DNA from: Chitinophaga pinensis
GTDB taxonomy: Bacteria; Bacteroidota; Bacteroidia; NS11-12g; UBA955
Direction of reading: 5' to 3'
DNA: 64,000 nucleotides
Assembly: GCA_945871905.1 (NCBI GenBank)
Contig: CAMBXL010000011.1
Location: 20,860-84,859, forward strand
Shown: piece after piece, positions 54,070 through 63,748 of the stretch
Layout of the letters: each line of letters starts with the position of its first letter
How positions within the stretch are numbered: position 1 is the stretch's first letter
Program-made: the position numbers and the translations under genes
The notes under the pieces: model-generated
Databases searched by the model: none
What the model saw: only the letters and a program-made list of their open reading frames with translations
What the model was told of the DNA's origin: nothing

Positions 54070-56889
54070 TAATTCCTTTTTAAGAAACCTTGCAGTGTGA
54101 CTATTGGTTGCTTTTGCTAGTTCCTCGGGAGTCCCTGTTGCTAAAACCTGACCACCACCATGCCCACCCTCAGGACCAATGTCAATAATATAATCGGCCA
54201 CTTTAATCACATCCATATTGTGCTCAATAACCAATATTGTATTTCCTTTATCTACCAGCTTATTTAAAACATCTAATAACACTTTTACATCCTCAAAGTG
54301 AAGACCAGTGGTTGGTTCATCCAATATATAAAAGGTATTCCCTGTTTCTTTTTTACTTAATTCCTCCGCAAGTTTAACCCTTTGAGCCTCACCTCCACTC
54401 AATGTAGTGGAAGATTGCCCTAAGGTGATATAACCCAAGCCAACATCTTTCAATGCCTGTAACTTTCTAGAAATTTGAGGCATATTTTCAAAGAAATCAA
54501 CAGCATGATCAATCGGCATGTTCAATACATCGTTGATACTTTTTCCTTTATACCTTACTTCCAAAGTTTCTCTGTTGTAACGTTTTCCATTACAAACATC
54601 ACATTGCACCTCAACATCAGGTAAAAAATTCATTTGAATAACCTTTTGCCCACCACCTTTACAAGTTTCACATCGTCCACCTGAAACGTTGAATGAAAAA
54701 CGACCAGGTTTGTATCCCCTAATTTTTGCCTCAGGGTGTAATGCAAACAAACTTCTGATATCAGCGAAAACACCTGTATAAGTTGCAGGATTACTTCGAG
54801 GTGTTCTGCCTATAGGCGACTGATCAATTCTTATGACCTTGTCAATTTCTTTTAATCCTGTAATAGACTGATAAGGCAAACAAGCATACTTACTGTCATA
54901 GACATGTTTGGCTAAAATAGGATACAATGTTTCATTAATCAATGATGACTTTCCACTTCCCGAAACACCTGTAACACAGATAAACTGATTCAAAGGGAAC
55001 GAAACATTTATGTTTTTCAAATTATTTCCTGTGCATCCTTTTAAAACCAAAGATTTGCCAGAGCCTTTTCTTCTTTTTTTAGGAACTTCTATAGATTTTG
55101 TGCCATTGACATATTGTGCCGTTATGGAGTTTTGTTTAATAAAAGACTCATAATCACCCTGCGCAACTATTTGTCCTCCATTTACACCTGCAAATGGACC
55201 AATATCAACAATATAATCGCTTTCTATAATCATGTCCTTATCGTGTTCAACCACTATAACGCTATTTCCTAAATCACGCAATTCTTTGAGAGAAGCTATT
55301 AATTTTTCATTGTCTCTTTGATGCAATCCAATGCTTGGTTCATCAAGAATATACAACACATTAACCAGTCTTGAGCCTATTTGCGTTGCCAAACGAATGC
55401 GTTGAGCTTCTCCCCCACTTAATGTATGCGAAGGACTGTTAAGCGTAAGATAGTCAAGACCAACATTGACCAAGAAACTAACCCTAGTTTTAATTTCTTT
55501 GATAATTTCTGTTGCAATCACTATTTGCCTGTCATTTAACTGCTTATCAATATTTGACAACCAAGTGTTTAATGCTTCGATAGACATTGAGGACAAATCT
55601 GCGATAGATTGATCAGAAATCTTGTAAAACAAAGCTTCTTTTTTCAATCGTTTCCCTTCACAAGTTTGACAAGTTACAGTGTGCATATACTCCTCTGCCC
55701 ACTTCGATATTCTCTCACTTTTTCCTTCGAAATACTGTTCCTCAATAATTGGAATTAGCCCTTTAAATTCCGTTTCCGTTTGAATAGACTTTCCTTCGTA
55801 ATTGGTATATGAAATAGGATAAGTTTCATCTGTCCCATTCATCAACACGTCTATGATTTCATCACTTAATTTGTCAATTGAATCGGCAAGAGAGAATTTG
55901 AATTTTTTGGCCAACCCTCTCAACTGAGCAAACATGTAATTGTCCCTTAGTTCTCCAATTGGCAAAATTCCACCTTTGTTGATACTAATACTTCGGTCGG
56001 GAATTATGTGTTCTATAGAAACTTTACTAACTATCCCTAATCCGTTACACTGTGGGCATGAGCCATAAGGGCTGTTGAATGAAAAAGTATTGGGTTGTGG
56101 TTCGTCGTAACTCAATCCAGTTTCGGGATCCATTAAAAACTTACTGTAAAAGAAAGATAAATTGGTTTCAGTATTTAAAATAGACAAAGTTCCCTTTCCC
56201 ATTTTAAATGCTAATTTAACCGCATCGGATAAACGCTGACTGTTTTTCTCCAAAGCATCAATTCGGTCTATCACCAATTCAATATCATGAATTTTGTATC
56301 TATCAAGTTGCATTCCAGCCTCAATATCTGTGAGCTCACCATCTACTCTCAATTTGCGATAACCCTGCTTTCTTACTTGCTCAAATAATTCTCTGTAATG
56401 CCCTTTTCTACCTTTAATTAAGGGCGCTAGAACAGCTATTCTCGTCCCTTTAAATGTCTCAATAATATTGCTTAAAATTTCGTCTTCAGTATAGCGAATC
56501 ATTTTCTTGCCAGACAAATAACTGTATGGTTCTCCAGCTCTGGCAAACAATAATCTTAAAAAATCATAAATTTCTGTAATTGTACCGACTGTACTCCTTG
56601 GATTACGACTAACGGTTTTTTGTTCAATACTAATAACAGGAGACAAGCCATTTATTTTATCTACATTTGGTCGTCTCATATCACCGATAAACTGTCGTGC
56701 ATAAGCACTGAAAGTTTCTAAATAACGGCGTTGACCTTCAGCAAATATGGTATCAAACGCCAAACTCGACTTACCACTACCACTTAAACCAGTAAAAACA
56801 ACTAACTTATTTCGCGGTATAGTTAAATCAACTTGCTTCAAGTTATGTTCAGCAGCTCCGATTATCTCTATCTCTTCTTGGTTATACAT
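54049..56889 (-). CDS. uvrA: UvrABC excinuclease subunit A
   Basis: 946 residues. A DNA-damage sensor of nucleotide excision repair. Two ABC ATPase modules are present: Walker A GLSGSGKSSLAFDTIFAEGQ and GVSGSGKSSLINETL; signatures LSGGEAQRIRLATQ and LSGGEAQRVKLAEEL; Walker B ILDEPSIGLH and ILDEPTTGLH. Zinc modules are CPQCNGLG, CQTCEGKR, CETCKGGGQ and CDVCNGKRY. No uvrB is adjacent. Monocistronic. Confidence 0.97.
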   Translation of the reverse strand: MYNQEEIEIIGAAEHNLKQVDLTIPRNKLVVFTGLSGSGKSSLAFDTIFAEGQRRYLETFSAYARQFIGDMRRPNVDKINGLSPVISIEQKTVSRNPRSTVGTITEIYDFLRLLFARAGEPYSYLSGKKMIRYTEDEILSNIIETFKGTRIAVLAPLIKGRKGHYRELFEQVRKQGYRKLRVDGELTDIEAGMQLDRYKIHDIELVIDRIDALEKNSQRLSDAVKLAFKMGKGTLSILNTETNLSFFYSKFLMDPETGLSYDEPQPNTFSFNSPYGSCPQCNGLGIVSKVSIEHIIPDRSISINKGGILPIGELRDNYMFAQLRGLAKKFKFSLADSIDKLSDEIIDVLMNGTDETYPISYTNYEGKSIQTETEFKGLIPIIEEQYFEGKSERISKWAEEYMHTVTCQTCEGKRLKKEALFYKISDQSIADLSSMSIEALNTWLSNIDKQLNDRQIVIATEIIKEIKTRVSFLVNVGLDYLTLNSPSHTLSGGEAQRIRLATQIGSRLVNVLYILDEPSIGLHQRDNEKLIASLKELRDLGNSVIVVEHDKDMIIESDYIVDIGPFAGVNGGQIVAQGDYESFIKQNSITAQYVNGTKSIEVPKKRRKGSGKSLVLKGCTGNNLKNINVSFPLNQFICVTGVSGSGKSSLINETLYPILAKHVYDSKYACLPYQSITGLKEIDKVIRIDQSPIGRTPRSNPATYTGVFADIRSLFALHPEAKIRGYKPGRFSFNVSGGRCETCKGGGQKVIQMNFLPDVEVQCDVCNGKRYNRETLEVRYKGKSINDVLNMPIDHAVDFFENMPQISRKLQALKDVGLGYITLGQSSTTLSGGEAQRVKLAEELSKKETGNTFYILDEPTTGLHFEDVKVLLDVLNKLVDKGNTILVIEHNMDVIKVADYIIDIGPEGGHGGGQVLATGTPEELAKATNSHTARFLKKELSVVKGT

Positions 56890-56956
56890 TCAATTTTAAA
56901 CAATTTTGCAAAGGTCTTGTTTTTTGGCTTATGAAAAAATTAAACTTGAGTTAAAA

Positions 56957-56993
56957 CAAAAAAACCTCAACTGAGTTTATCAATTGAGGTTTC
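56957..56993 (-). terminator. Terminator of the DUF4920 gene
   Basis: Stem AAACCTCAA (56962-56970) / TTGAGGTTT (56984-56992) with a 13-base loop. The minus-strand T run corresponds to the A run at 56957-56964. Confidence 0.75.
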
Positions 56994-57010
56994 TATAAAA
57001 AAACAATGTC

Positions 57011-57544
57011 TTATTTTTTCAAAATATTAATACCTGTTGCTTCAAAACCAAGGGTAATTATCGGTGACTTAATTTTCTTTTTTGCTTCTTCCAAAGTCAT
57101 TGTTTTTGCATCATCTACCAACTCGTGTATTTGTTGTTCAACAGAAGTGGTATCGTAATAAAATTTGCCATTTGCTATAACCTGATTACCTGATAAATCT
57201 TTGTGCATTAAAAACTTGTGAGCAAAATCTACAGTAATAGTGGTGTCTTGACCTTTCAAACTAAACCAACATCCTTTACTTTGACAAACAGTAGAAATAG
57301 TGCCTTTAATTTTAGAATCCATATTAGCCCCATTTTTAAAGTTTAAAATAGAAGTGTTTAATAAAAGTGCAGCCGAAGTATCAAAAGATTGCCCATAAAA
57401 ACCATCAACTAGTGTTGGTGTAAGCAAGTCTTCTTGTTTACATTCGTCAGGTTCCTCGGTAGCAGTAGCTTGCTCTGCTGGCACTGTATTACAAGCTGAC
57501 AATACAACTATAATGAGTGTAAAAAATAAATAATTCAATTTCAT
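57011..57544 (-). CDS. DUF4920 family lipoprotein
   Basis: 177 residues from ATG 57544; the longer frame would cross the promoter. The lipobox ends LSAC (Cys18). After an acidic linker the DUF4920 domain shows YGQSFDTSAA, IKGTISTVCQSKGCWFSL with the conserved Cys pair, and TVDFAHKFLMHKDLSGN, then a long helix rich in Glu/Lys. The family is periplasmic and of unknown role. The Cys pair could bind metal or undergo redox, which is speculation. Confidence 0.85.
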   Translation of the reverse strand: MKLNYLFFTLIIVVLSACNTVPAEQATATEEPDECKQEDLLTPTLVDGFYGQSFDTSAALLLNTSILNFKNGANMDSKIKGTISTVCQSKGCWFSLKGQDTTITVDFAHKFLMHKDLSGNQVIANGKFYYDTTSVEQQIHELVDDAKTMTLEEAKKKIKSPIITLGFEATGINILKK

Positions 57545-57548
57545 ACTA

Positions 57549-57578
57549 CAAACATAATCAAAAAAGAACAATTCCAAA
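57549..57578 (-). promoter_or_regulatory. Promoter of the DUF4920 gene
   Basis: On minus: TTTG (plus 57575-57578), an 18-base spacer and TATGTTTG (plus 57549-57556). The -7 box ends 4 bases before the ATG. Confidence 0.6.
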
Positions 57579-57653
57579 AAAACAGATGTTTACAACCTTA
57601 ATATTAAAAAAGAGTATTATTCGACTTCATTTTTATTATTGAGCTAAAAATAA

Positions 57654-57661
57654 TAAATTTG
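57654..57661 (+). promoter_or_regulatory. -7 promoter box for the aconitase gene
   Basis: TAAATTTG, 19 bases before the ATG at 57681. Confidence 0.55.
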
Positions 57662-57680
57662 CGACACATTATAAAAAATT

Positions 57681-59942
57681 ATGGCATTTGATATTGAAAT
57701 GATTAAAAAGGTATATGAAAATATGCCAAGCCGCATTGAAGCAGCTAGAAAACTTATTGGAAAACCATTAACTCTTACAGAAAAAATCCTTTATTCTCAC
57801 TTAACAGAAGGCAATACATCTTCTATTTACGAAAGAGGAAATAGTTATGTAGATTTTGCACCAGACAGAGTGGCTATGCAAGATGCAACTGCCCAAATGG
57901 CATTGTTACAGTTTATGCAAGCAGGTCGTCCAAAAGTGGCTGTTCCTTCTACGGTTCATTGCGACCATTTAATTAATGCAAAAATTGAAGCAAAACAAGA
58001 TTTGGCTTTTGCTAATGATGAATCTAAAGAAGTGTTTGATTTTTTGAGTTCTGTTTCAAATAAATATGGTATCGGTTTTTGGAAACCAGGTGCAGGTATT
58101 ATTCACCAAGTAGTATTAGAAAATTATGCTTTCCCGGGAGGTATGATGATTGGTACCGACTCTCACACAGTAAATGCGGGTGGATTAGGTATGTTGGCAA
58201 TTGGTGTTGGTGGAGCAGATGCTTGTGATGTAATGGCAGGTTTGCCTTGGGAACTTAAATTCCCTAAATTAATTGGCGTAAAACTAACTGGCAAATTGAG
58301 CGGTTGGGCTTCTCCTAAAGATGTGATTTTAAAAGTAGCCGGTATTCTTACTGTAAAAGGTGGAACTGGTGCTATTGTTGAATATTTTGGCGAAGGTGCT
58401 ACGAGTATGAGTTGTACTGGAAAAGGTACTATTTGTAACATGGGTGCTGAAATTGGTGCTACTACTTCTACATTTGGTTATGATGATAGCATGGAAAGAT
58501 ACTTACGTGCAACAGGCAGAGCAGATGTAGCTGATTTAGCAAATGGTGTTAGAGAGCATTTAACAGCTGATGCTGAATGTTATGCAAACCCTGAACAGTA
58601 TTTTGACCAAGTAATTGAATTAAATTTATCTGAATTAGAACCATACATCAATGGTCCATTTACACCAGATTTAGCAACACCAATTTCTAAAATGAAAGAA
58701 GTTGCAGCAGCGAATGGTTGGCCTACAAACATTGAAGTAGGTTTAATTGGAAGTTGCACAAACTCTAGTTATGAAGATATTTCAAGAGCGGCTAGCTTAG
58801 CTAAACAAGTAGCTGACAAAAACATAAAAACAAAAGCAGAATTCACCATCACACCTGGTAGCGAATTGGTTCGTTATACCATCGAAAGAGATGGATTTAT
58901 TGACACTTTCCATAAAATTGGCGCAACAGTTTTTGCTAACGCTTGTGGACCATGTATCGGTATGTGGACAAGAATGGGTGCTGAGAAAAAAGAGAAAAAC
59001 TCTATCATTCACTCTTTCAACAGAAACTTTGCAGCTAGACAAGATGGCAACCCAAATACACACGCATTTGTAGCTAGTCCTGAAATTACAACAGCGATAG
59101 CTATTTCTGGAAGATTGGATTTCAACCCATTAACAGATACTTTGACCAACGAAAATGGCGAACAAGTAAAACTAGACGAACCAACAGGTATGGAATTACC
59201 AAGCAAAGGTTTTGCTGTAGAAGATGCAGGCTATCAAGCTCCTGCAGCAGATGGCAGTGGCGTTCAAGTGAATGTTTCACCAACAAGCAGCCGTTTACAA
59301 TTGTTAGACCCATTTGCAGCTTGGGAAGGTAAAGACTTATTCGGTTTAAGATTATTAATAAAAGCTAAAGGCAAATGTACCACCGACCATATCAGTATGG
59401 CTGGACCGTGGTTGAAATTCCGTGGACATTTGGATAATATCAGTAACAACATGTTGATTGGTGCTATCAATGCTTTTAATGACAAACCAAACTCAGTAAA
59501 AAACCAATTGAACGGAACGTATGACGAAGTGCCAAAAGTACAACGTATGTACAAAGCAGCAGGTGAATTCAGTATTGTAGTAGGTGAAGAAAACTACGGT
59601 GAAGGCAGTTCAAGAGAACACGCCGCTATGGAGCCAAGACATTTAGGTGTAAGAGCAGTATTGGTAAAATCATTTGCACGTATCCACGAAACCAACTTGA
59701 AAAAACAAGGTATGTTGGCATTAACATTTGCAAACAAAGAAGACTACGATTTAATTCAAGAAGACGATAAATTCAATTTGTTGGGCTTAACAGATTTCAA
59801 ACCAGGCAAAGCGTTGCGTTTGGTAATCAACCACAAAAACGGCACAACTGATACTATCAATTGCAACCACACCTATAATGAACAACAAATAGAGTGGTTC
59901 AAGGCTGGTGGAGCTTTGAATATTATTAGGAAGTCCATTTAA
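57681..59942 (+). CDS. acnA: Aconitate hydratase
   Basis: 753 residues, similar in length to the mitochondrial-type enzyme. It isomerises citrate to isocitrate in the TCA cycle with a 4Fe-4S cluster. Signatures are [46 protein letters not shown] with the first cluster Cys, [11 protein letters not shown] with the other two, and [20 protein letters not shown] in the swivelling domain. It is monocistronic. The symbol is generic because Bacteroidota aconitases do not fall neatly into E. coli AcnA or AcnB. Confidence 0.95.
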   Translation: MAFDIEMIKKVYENMPSRIEAARKLIGKPLTLTEKILYSHLTEGNTSSIYERGNSYVDFAPDRVAMQDATAQMALLQFMQAGRPKVAVPSTVHCDHLINAKIEAKQDLAFANDESKEVFDFLSSVSNKYGIGFWKPGAGIIHQVVLENYAFPGGMMIGTDSHTVNAGGLGMLAIGVGGADACDVMAGLPWELKFPKLIGVKLTGKLSGWASPKDVILKVAGILTVKGGTGAIVEYFGEGATSMSCTGKGTICNMGAEIGATTSTFGYDDSMERYLRATGRADVADLANGVREHLTADAECYANPEQYFDQVIELNLSELEPYINGPFTPDLATPISKMKEVAAANGWPTNIEVGLIGSCTNSSYEDISRAASLAKQVADKNIKTKAEFTITPGSELVRYTIERDGFIDTFHKIGATVFANACGPCIGMWTRMGAEKKEKNSIIHSFNRNFAARQDGNPNTHAFVASPEITTAIAISGRLDFNPLTDTLTNENGEQVKLDEPTGMELPSKGFAVEDAGYQAPAADGSGVQVNVSPTSSRLQLLDPFAAWEGKDLFGLRLLIKAKGKCTTDHISMAGPWLKFRGHLDNISNNMLIGAINAFNDKPNSVKNQLNGTYDEVPKVQRMYKAAGEFSIVVGEENYGEGSSREHAAMEPRHLGVRAVLVKSFARIHETNLKKQGMLALTFANKEDYDLIQEDDKFNLLGLTDFKPGKALRLVINHKNGTTDTINCNHTYNEQQIEWFKAGGALNIIRKSI

Positions 59943-59949
59943 GAAACGA

Positions 59950-60008
59950 AGAATGTAGAATTTAGAACGAAGAATGATTTAAATTCTGACTTCTGCGTTC
60001 TACATTCT
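59950..60008. repeat. Inverted repeat before the four-helix-bundle gene
   Basis: Arms AGAATGTAGAA (59950-59960) and TTCTACATTCT (59998-60008). The right arm belongs to a sequence (TTCTGCGTTCTACATTCT) that recurs with small changes at about 62371-62391. The interior ACGAAGAAT element recurs at about 62293 and 62402. Confidence 0.6.
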
Positions 60009-60023
60009 AAATTAAATCCTCAA

Positions 60024-60389
60024 ATGAAGAACGATTTAAAACATAGAACATTATTATTTGCAAATTCAATTTTGGATATGGTTGAATTATTGCCAAACAA
60101 CACAGCTGCAAAAGTTATAACAAATCAAATAGTTAGAAGTGCAACATCAGTAGGAGCTAATTATAGAGCAGTAAATCGTGCTAGAAGTGATAAGGAATTT
60201 ATATCCAAATTAAATATAGTTTTAGAAGAAAGTGATGAAACACACTATTGGTTAGAACTTATAAATTTAAGAAATTGGCTCCCTTCCGAATCTCTTTCTC
60301 CATTAATATCCGAAGCCAACGAACTAACTGCTATCTTTGTGAGTAGTTTGAAAACGGTGAAGGAAAGGTTGGATGAAACGAAAAATTGA
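60024..60389 (+). CDS. Four-helix-bundle protein (23S rRNA-intervening-sequence type)
   Basis: 121 residues. It matches the family first seen inside 23S rRNA intervening sequences and now found as stand-alone genes: ILDMVELLPNNTAAKVITNQ, IVRSATSVGANYRAVNRARS, EFISKLNIVLEESDETHYWL, and a last long helix. The function is unknown. The fold is also used by Avd proteins of diversity-generating retroelements, but no reverse transcriptase or variable repeat is near. It lies between copies of an AT-rich repeat, suggesting mobility. Confidence 0.85.
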   Translation: MKNDLKHRTLLFANSILDMVELLPNNTAAKVITNQIVRSATSVGANYRAVNRARSDKEFISKLNIVLEESDETHYWLELINLRNWLPSESLSPLISEANELTAIFVSSLKTVKERLDETKN

Positions 60390-60424
60390 GATTGTAAAAC
60401 TGGAATTAACTTTAAAATTTTAAT

Positions 60425-60910
60425 ATGAAAAGGATATTAGTATTTATTATAATAATTACATCATTCTACTCTTGTAAAAAATGCAATTTAGATTATAGAA
60501 TAGGAGAAGAAGTACAAATACCCATAAAGTTTAATGGTTTTACAGATTATGAAGTTAATTATATGAGAGTTTATAGAATTGATTCTGATATAACCATAAA
60601 AATTGACACCTTTTTGTTTCAGAATTTTACACCATTTTTTCCTATAAAAGATGGATTTGTTAACATTTCAGATAGGTCGATGAATGATATAAACTATGGT
60701 TATTATGAAAGTTATTTAAATAATTGTAACTTAATTTTTGATTGGAAAACTGGCAGGGATACTTTAAAAAATATAAAGATTAAAAAATCAAAAGAAAAAG
60801 TTAAAGATAAATGTTATGAAAATCATCCCAATATTAAGATAGATTTAGTTACATTTTCTTTTAAAAACAACACTCATAATAAAGGCGATTTAATTACTAT
60901 AAATAAGTAA
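60425..60910 (+). CDS. Hypothetical lipoprotein, 161 aa
   Basis: Unrecognised. A lipobox signal MKRILVFIIIITSFYSC (Cys17) is followed by KKCNLDYRIGEEVQIPIKF and a beta-rich body with several aromatic residues and a few Cys. Its base composition is more AT-rich than the flanking housekeeping genes, in keeping with the accessory stretch. No partner or pathway is evident. Confidence 0.55.
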   Translation: MKRILVFIIIITSFYSCKKCNLDYRIGEEVQIPIKFNGFTDYEVNYMRVYRIDSDITIKIDTFLFQNFTPFFPIKDGFVNISDRSMNDINYGYYESYLNNCNLIFDWKTGRDTLKNIKIKKSKEKVKDKCYENHPNIKIDLVTFSFKNNTHNKGDLITINK

Positions 60911-60948
60911 TTTTTTTATCAGTAATTCATACTCTTAAGCCCTTTTAG

Positions 60949-61016
60949 CAACTTTTATCCAAACCATAACTTTTAAAGCTATAGACAAGGAGAATTATTG
61001 GGAGTTTGTGTTGTAA
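60949..61016 (+). pseudogene. Tail fragment of a second DUF4143 ATPase copy
   Basis: The sequence matches the 3' end of the ATPase gene at 62224-62292. In one frame it reads FYPNHNF; after a one-base shift it continues KAIDKENYWEFVL and stops at 61014-61016. The intact gene has AYPNHTFKAIDRGNYWEFVM. A one-base insertion (CATAAC against CACAC) breaks the frame. The rest of this gap (61017-61160) holds AT-rich repeats of the TAAGATTGTAG family. Confidence 0.6.
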
Positions 61017-61194
61017 AGTAAGATTGTAGATTTAAGATTGTAGATTGTTTTAAATCTGACTTCTAATATCTAACTTCTAACCTACAAACCCCTAACCTTT
61101 TTAACCTATACTCCAAAAAAGTTATAACTATTATGGATTACAATTAAAAAAAGTCATATATTTTCAGTATGATTACTAGGAATTAGTTGCAATA

Positions 61195-62292
61195 ATGCAA
61201 AAGTATTTGCCTTTGCAAAAGGTGTTAATCATTCTTGTGCCAAGGCAGGTGGGCAAAACTACGCTAATGAAAAATTTGTTTAACGAGTCTAATGCCTCAA
61301 AAGCATGGTTTAACTGCGATTTGGAGGAGGATAGATTGGAGTTAAGCAATGTTACTTTGAATAATTTAAAAATTAAACTGAGTGGCATTCAATTAATTTG
61401 CATAGATGAAGCACAAAGGGTTAAAAATATTGGTTTAACTTTAAAAATAATCTATGATAATTTTCCTGAAATTCAAATAGTTGTAACAGGTTCTAGTGCT
61501 TTAGATATTGCGAATGAAATCAATGAACCATTAACAGGTAGAAAAATTGAATTGAATTTATATCCATTTTCAACCCAAGAACTTTGGCAGCATTTTGGTG
61601 GCATCAATGAACACAAAAATTTGGAGCAAAGATTGATTTATGGGTTCTATCCAGAAATTGTAAATAAAATGGAAAATGCTCCCAAACTCTTGTCTGAATT
61701 AACAAGCAGTTATTTGTTTAAAGATATTTTTATGTATGAAGAAATTCGTTCGCCAGAAATGTTGGAGAAAATACTAAAGGCATTGGCTCACCAAATTGGT
61801 TCATTAGTATCTTATAATGAAATAGCCAACTTGTTAAAGGTAAGCTCTAAAACAGTTGAACGCTATGTCAAACTATTAGAGCAAAGTTTTGTCATTTTTA
61901 GGCTGCCTAGTTATGCCCGAAACATTAGAAATGAATTGAGCAAAAGCCAAAAAATTTATTTTTATGACAATGGCATCCGCAATGCTTTAATTGGCAACTT
62001 TGATTCTTTGGCTAAGAGAACAGATATTGGACAATTGTGGGAAAACTACTTGGTTAGCGAAAGAAAAAAGTTTCTGAATAATAATGAGCTAAATCATTCG
62101 CTTTATTTCTGGAGAACCAAACAACAGCAAGAAATTGATTTAATTGAGGTTGATAAAGATGAAATATTAGCTTTTGAATTTAAATGGCAAAAAGCATTAA
62201 AATCTAAAATATCTACTACATTCACTGGCGCTTACCCGAACCACACTTTTAAAGCCATTGATAGGGGTAATTATTGGGAGTTTGTGATGTAA
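61195..62292 (+). CDS. AAA-type ATPase with DUF4143, probably decaying
   Basis: 365 residues. Family parts present: Walker A region, Walker B LICIDEAQRVKN, sensor VVTGSSALDI, LTGRKIELNLYPFSTQEL, the DUF4143 winged-helix VSYNEIANLLKVSSKTVERYV, and the C-terminal nuclease-like FWRTKQQQEIDLIEVD...EFKW. Two faults are seen. The first Gly of Walker A is Val (VPRQVGKT, at 61231-61254). An upstream ATG at 61169 (MITR) would join this frame if one base were restored near 61178. Translation from 61195 may still occur. Such ATPases are common accessory genes of unknown role. Confidence 0.7.
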   Translation: MQKYLPLQKVLIILVPRQVGKTTLMKNLFNESNASKAWFNCDLEEDRLELSNVTLNNLKIKLSGIQLICIDEAQRVKNIGLTLKIIYDNFPEIQIVVTGSSALDIANEINEPLTGRKIELNLYPFSTQELWQHFGGINEHKNLEQRLIYGFYPEIVNKMENAPKLLSELTSSYLFKDIFMYEEIRSPEMLEKILKALAHQIGSLVSYNEIANLLKVSSKTVERYVKLLEQSFVIFRLPSYARNIRNELSKSQKIYFYDNGIRNALIGNFDSLAKRTDIGQLWENYLVSERKKFLNNNELNHSLYFWRTKQQQEIDLIEVDKDEILAFEFKWQKALKSKISTTFTGAYPNHTFKAIDRGNYWEFVM

Positions 62293-62694
62293 ACGAAGAA
62301 TTAAGATTGTGGTTCCGAGATTTCGGAAGAAGAATTAAGAACAATGAATTGTATTAAGATTTCATTCATCGTTCTGCGTTCAACATTCTACATTTATGAA
62401 AACGAAGAATTAAGATTGTAGAAAGTAGAATTAAAAACGAAATGTTAAAAAGAAGAATGAAGATTGTAGTTCCGAAATTTCGGAAGAAGAAATAGAAATT
62501 GGATTTAAATTAATGCATCAACTTAATGTTAAAAAACGTACCTTAAATATACTTTACAATACTCCACTAGGCTGAAGTCACGGCTAATACCTTCTTCCTT
62601 CTTCTTAACCCCCATGGATTAACAAATAGTTTAAAAAATATTTGTTATTTTATAAAAAAAGACTATTTTTGCAATCCAAAATTTATAACAAGTC
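62293..62694. repeat. Gap of about 400 bp with AT-rich repeats before rplS
   Basis: No gene. Two copies of an ACGAAGAATTAAGATTGT element (62293 and 62402) are each followed at varying distance by a palindrome: TTCCGAGATTTCGGAA (62313-62328) and the perfect TTCCGAAATTTCGGAA (62470-62485). A GTTCTGCGTTC element near 62370 matches one before the four-helix-bundle gene. At 62567-62577 lies a partial copy of the TAGGCTGA module seen near 36.1 and 39.1 kb. The rplS promoter is at the right end. Confidence 0.75.
62641..62671 (+). promoter_or_regulatory. Promoter of rplS
   Basis: TTTG (62641-62644), exactly 19 bases, then TATTTTTG (62664-62671). The leader is about 17 bases. Confidence 0.75.
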
Positions 62695-63036
62695 ATGGAT
62701 CTTATTAAATTAGTTGAACAAGAATATATCAAAACAGATTTACCAATCTTTAAAGCAGGTGATAGAGTTACAGTACATTACAAGATTAAAGAGGGAGCTA
62801 AAGAAAGAATTCAGTTATTCCAAGGCGATGTAATACAACGTCGTAATTCTGGTTTAAATGCAACTTTCACTGTAAGAAAAATATCTAATGGTGTAGGTGT
62901 TGAGAGAATATTCCCAGTACATTCTCCAAACATTGCTAAAATTGAAGTTAATAAAATCGGTAAAGTTCGTCGTGCTAGAATATTCTACTTAAGAGAATTA
63001 AGTGGAAAAGCGGCTAGAATTGCTGAAAAAAGATAA
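62695..63036 (+). CDS. rplS: Ribosomal protein L19
   Basis: 113 residues at the 30S-50S interface. Signatures are [60 protein letters not shown], and [18 protein letters not shown]. It is alone, without the rpsP-rimM-trmD partners often found with it in other phyla. Confidence 0.97.
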   Translation: MDLIKLVEQEYIKTDLPIFKAGDRVTVHYKIKEGAKERIQLFQGDVIQRRNSGLNATFTVRKISNGVGVERIFPVHSPNIAKIEVNKIGKVRRARIFYLRELSGKAARIAEKR

Positions 63037-63050
63037 AATCAATACACATA

Positions 63051-63084
63051 AAAAAAAGGTCAATCGAAAGTTGACCTTTTTTTA
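63051..63084 (+). terminator. Bidirectional terminator between rplS and peroxiredoxin gene
   Basis: Stem GGTCAA (63058-63063) / TTGACC (63071-63076) flanked by A7 and T8 runs. It serves both convergent genes. Confidence 0.85.
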
Positions 63085-63115
63085 TGCCTATATTTTACTA
63101 AACAAACAGAATAAA

Positions 63116-63748
63116 TTAGTGTTTGCTTAAATAGTCAGCAACACCTTTAAATGAAGCATCCATTGCATCTTGGCCTTTTTCCCAATTAGCCGGACAAACT
63201 TCACCTTTTTCTTCTACGTGTTGAAGTGCATCAACAATTCTCAATGTTTCGTCTACGCTTCTACCTAATGGCAAATGATTTACTGTTTGGTGCATTACTG
63301 TACCTTCCTTGTCAATTAAAAACAATCCTCTAAATGCTATCATTGGACCATTAGCCACTAAATCACCTTGTTCGTTGTAATCGTAATTACCGAATAGAAC
63401 ACCAAAGTTGGTGCTAATAGTTTTTGACGTATCAGCTACAATTGGATATGTTATCCCTTGAATTCCACCATTATCTTTTGGCATTTGCAACCAATTATAA
63501 TGACTTTCCTCTGTATCTGTGCTACATGCAACAACTTTAACACCTCTTTTTTCAAACTCACCTAATTGAGCTTGAAATGCGTGTAATTCTGTTGGACAAA
63601 CAAAAGTAAAATCTTTTGGATAGAAGAAAAACACAACGTGGTTTTTTCCAATAAACTGATCTAAACTAAATTTCTCAACAATCTCTTCTCCATTTATTAC
63701 TGCTGGAGCACTAAAATGTGGGGCTTTTTTTCCTACTAATACTGTCAT
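63116..63748 (-). CDS. Typical 2-Cys peroxiredoxin (AhpC/Tsa family)
   Basis: 210 residues from ATG 63748 (MTVLVGKKAPHF); the longer frame adds a non-family N-terminus. It reduces hydrogen and organic peroxides. The peroxidatic Cys is in DFTFVCPTELHAFQ and the resolving Cys in GEVCPANWEKGQ. GITYPIVADTS, RGLFLIDKEG and GRSVDETLRIVDAL are typical. The partner reductase gene is not adjacent. No clear promoter consensus is seen just upstream. Confidence 0.95.
   Translation of the reverse strand: MTVLVGKKAPHFSAPAVINGEEIVEKFSLDQFIGKNHVVFFFYPKDFTFVCPTELHAFQAQLGEFEKRGVKVVACSTDTEESHYNWLQMPKDNGGIQGITYPIVADTSKTISTNFGVLFGNYDYNEQGDLVANGPMIAFRGLFLIDKEGTVMHQTVNHLPLGRSVDETLRIVDALQHVEEKGEVCPANWEKGQDAMDASFKGVADYLSKH

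Noticed and set aside
58163..59554. Antisense open frames opposite aconitase
   Set aside because: They are shadows of a strongly conserved gene and show no independent start signals or domains.
60024..60389. Avd protein of a diversity-generating retroelement
   Set aside because: There is no reverse transcriptase, template repeat or variable repeat in the window; the stand-alone four-helix-bundle family is a simpler match.
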